DNA of 64,000 nucleotides from Phytophthora sp. 'mugwort' (taxonomy: Eukaryota; Oomycota; Peronosporomycetes; Peronosporales; Peronosporaceae). Made by a program: the position numbers and the translations under genes. The DNA is taken from contig JAUCEF010000004.1 in NCBI GenBank assembly GCA_033558025.1, positions 2,604,001 through 2,668,000 of the forward strand, written 5' to 3'. Of this stretch, positions 63,785 through 64,000 are shown one piece after another (the stretch's first letter is position 1; every line of letters begins with the position of its first letter). A model generated the notes under the pieces. That model saw nothing but the letters and a program-made list of their open reading frames with translations. It was not told the DNA's origin and ran no database searches.

Positions 63785-64000
63785 ACTACTTCTATCCAGC
63801 GTCGACCGTCCTACGTCGGGACGACTCGCGACACGTACGTGTACACGAGAGGTGAAGGTGGCGTCGAGTGCATCGTGTGTCTGTACGTGGAGGGTATGCT
63901 AATTGCATCACGTGACAAGGCGATCATCGCTTCGAACAAGGCTGGAATCGCGAAAAAGTTCAAGATCAAGGCCCTTGGACGTGCTTTCATCCTCGTATCA
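63785..64000 (+). pseudogene. Copia reverse transcriptase fragment, cut by the window end
   Basis: The plus strand reads DTYVYTRGEGGVECIVCLYV followed by EGMLIASRDKAIIAS and KKFKIKALGRA, the catalytic region of Copia RT. The active-site motif, normally YVDD, is YVEG here, so both catalytic Asp are lost. It continues beyond the window. Confidence 0.8.

Noticed and set aside
1..64000. Secreted effector genes (RXLR, Crinkler), CRISPR arrays, rRNA genes
   Set aside because: None was seen. Signal peptides are followed by membrane proteins, no RXLR-dEER or LFLAK motif was noticed, and there are no regularly spaced short repeats with unique spacers.

Overview
The window looks like nuclear DNA of an oomycete, most likely Phytophthora or a close relative. 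The signs are compact genes with short GT-AG introns (mostly 65-90 bp), closely spaced divergent and convergent neighbours, a perfect match to the oomycete initiator plus flanking promoter element at 11063-11079, an adenylate-kinase-like domain fused to a C-terminal PH-like domain, and a surrounding sea of decayed Gypsy, Copia, LINE, MULE, hAT, pogo and mariner elements. No bacterial-style operon, CRISPR array, rRNA gene or complete tRNA was seen.

Bases 1-20053 are a gene-dense housekeeping block: an NDUFB8-like complex I subunit (5' end cut by the window), mitochondrial ClpP, a ZNHIT3-like zinc-finger protein, mannose-6-phosphate isomerase, a NEK-type kinase, an NDUFS5-like complex I subunit, two tandem PAP2 membrane phosphatases, a Tudor/chromo-barrel-like protein, two small coiled-coil proteins, a four-pass membrane protein, 3-ketodihydrosphingosine reductase, mitochondrial ribosomal protein uL15m, a 1-Cys peroxiredoxin and the adenylate kinase/PH fusion. 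Exon boundaries were resolved by hand. Several products serve mitochondria (complex I twice, ClpP, uL15m), but the cluster is not an operon.

Bases 20345-57301 are a nested transposon graveyard. A LINE on the minus strand is split by a Ty3/Gypsy element (21213-26293) whose two 233-bp LTRs differ at roughly 9% of sites. The same LINE is cut at 29555 by the LTR of a second, GATC-rich Gypsy family. That family recurs in inverted orientation, ending at 52728, so two of its LTR-gag ends face each other across about 23 kb. Between them lie a minus-strand Gypsy pol, a hAT remnant, a tRNA-like sequence without a full anticodon arm, a MULE with a Ulp1-like protease region, an intact cytochrome P450 gene (45153-46790), a mariner remnant and a Copia remnant. 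Beyond 52728 come a third Gypsy gag/protease fragment and a pogo element with clear TIRs and TA target duplication but a broken transposase.

From 57535 genes return: a seven-pass membrane protein (three exons) and a COPI-associated membrane protein. The last 3 kb hold a coding remnant with internal stops, an unrecognised open frame and the start of a dead Copia reverse transcriptase at the window edge. I found no convincing new multi-gene system. The points most worth a second look are the kinase/PH fusion, the inverted GATC-rich LTR ends around the P450 gene, the MULE-Ulp1 remnant and the tRNA-like sequence.
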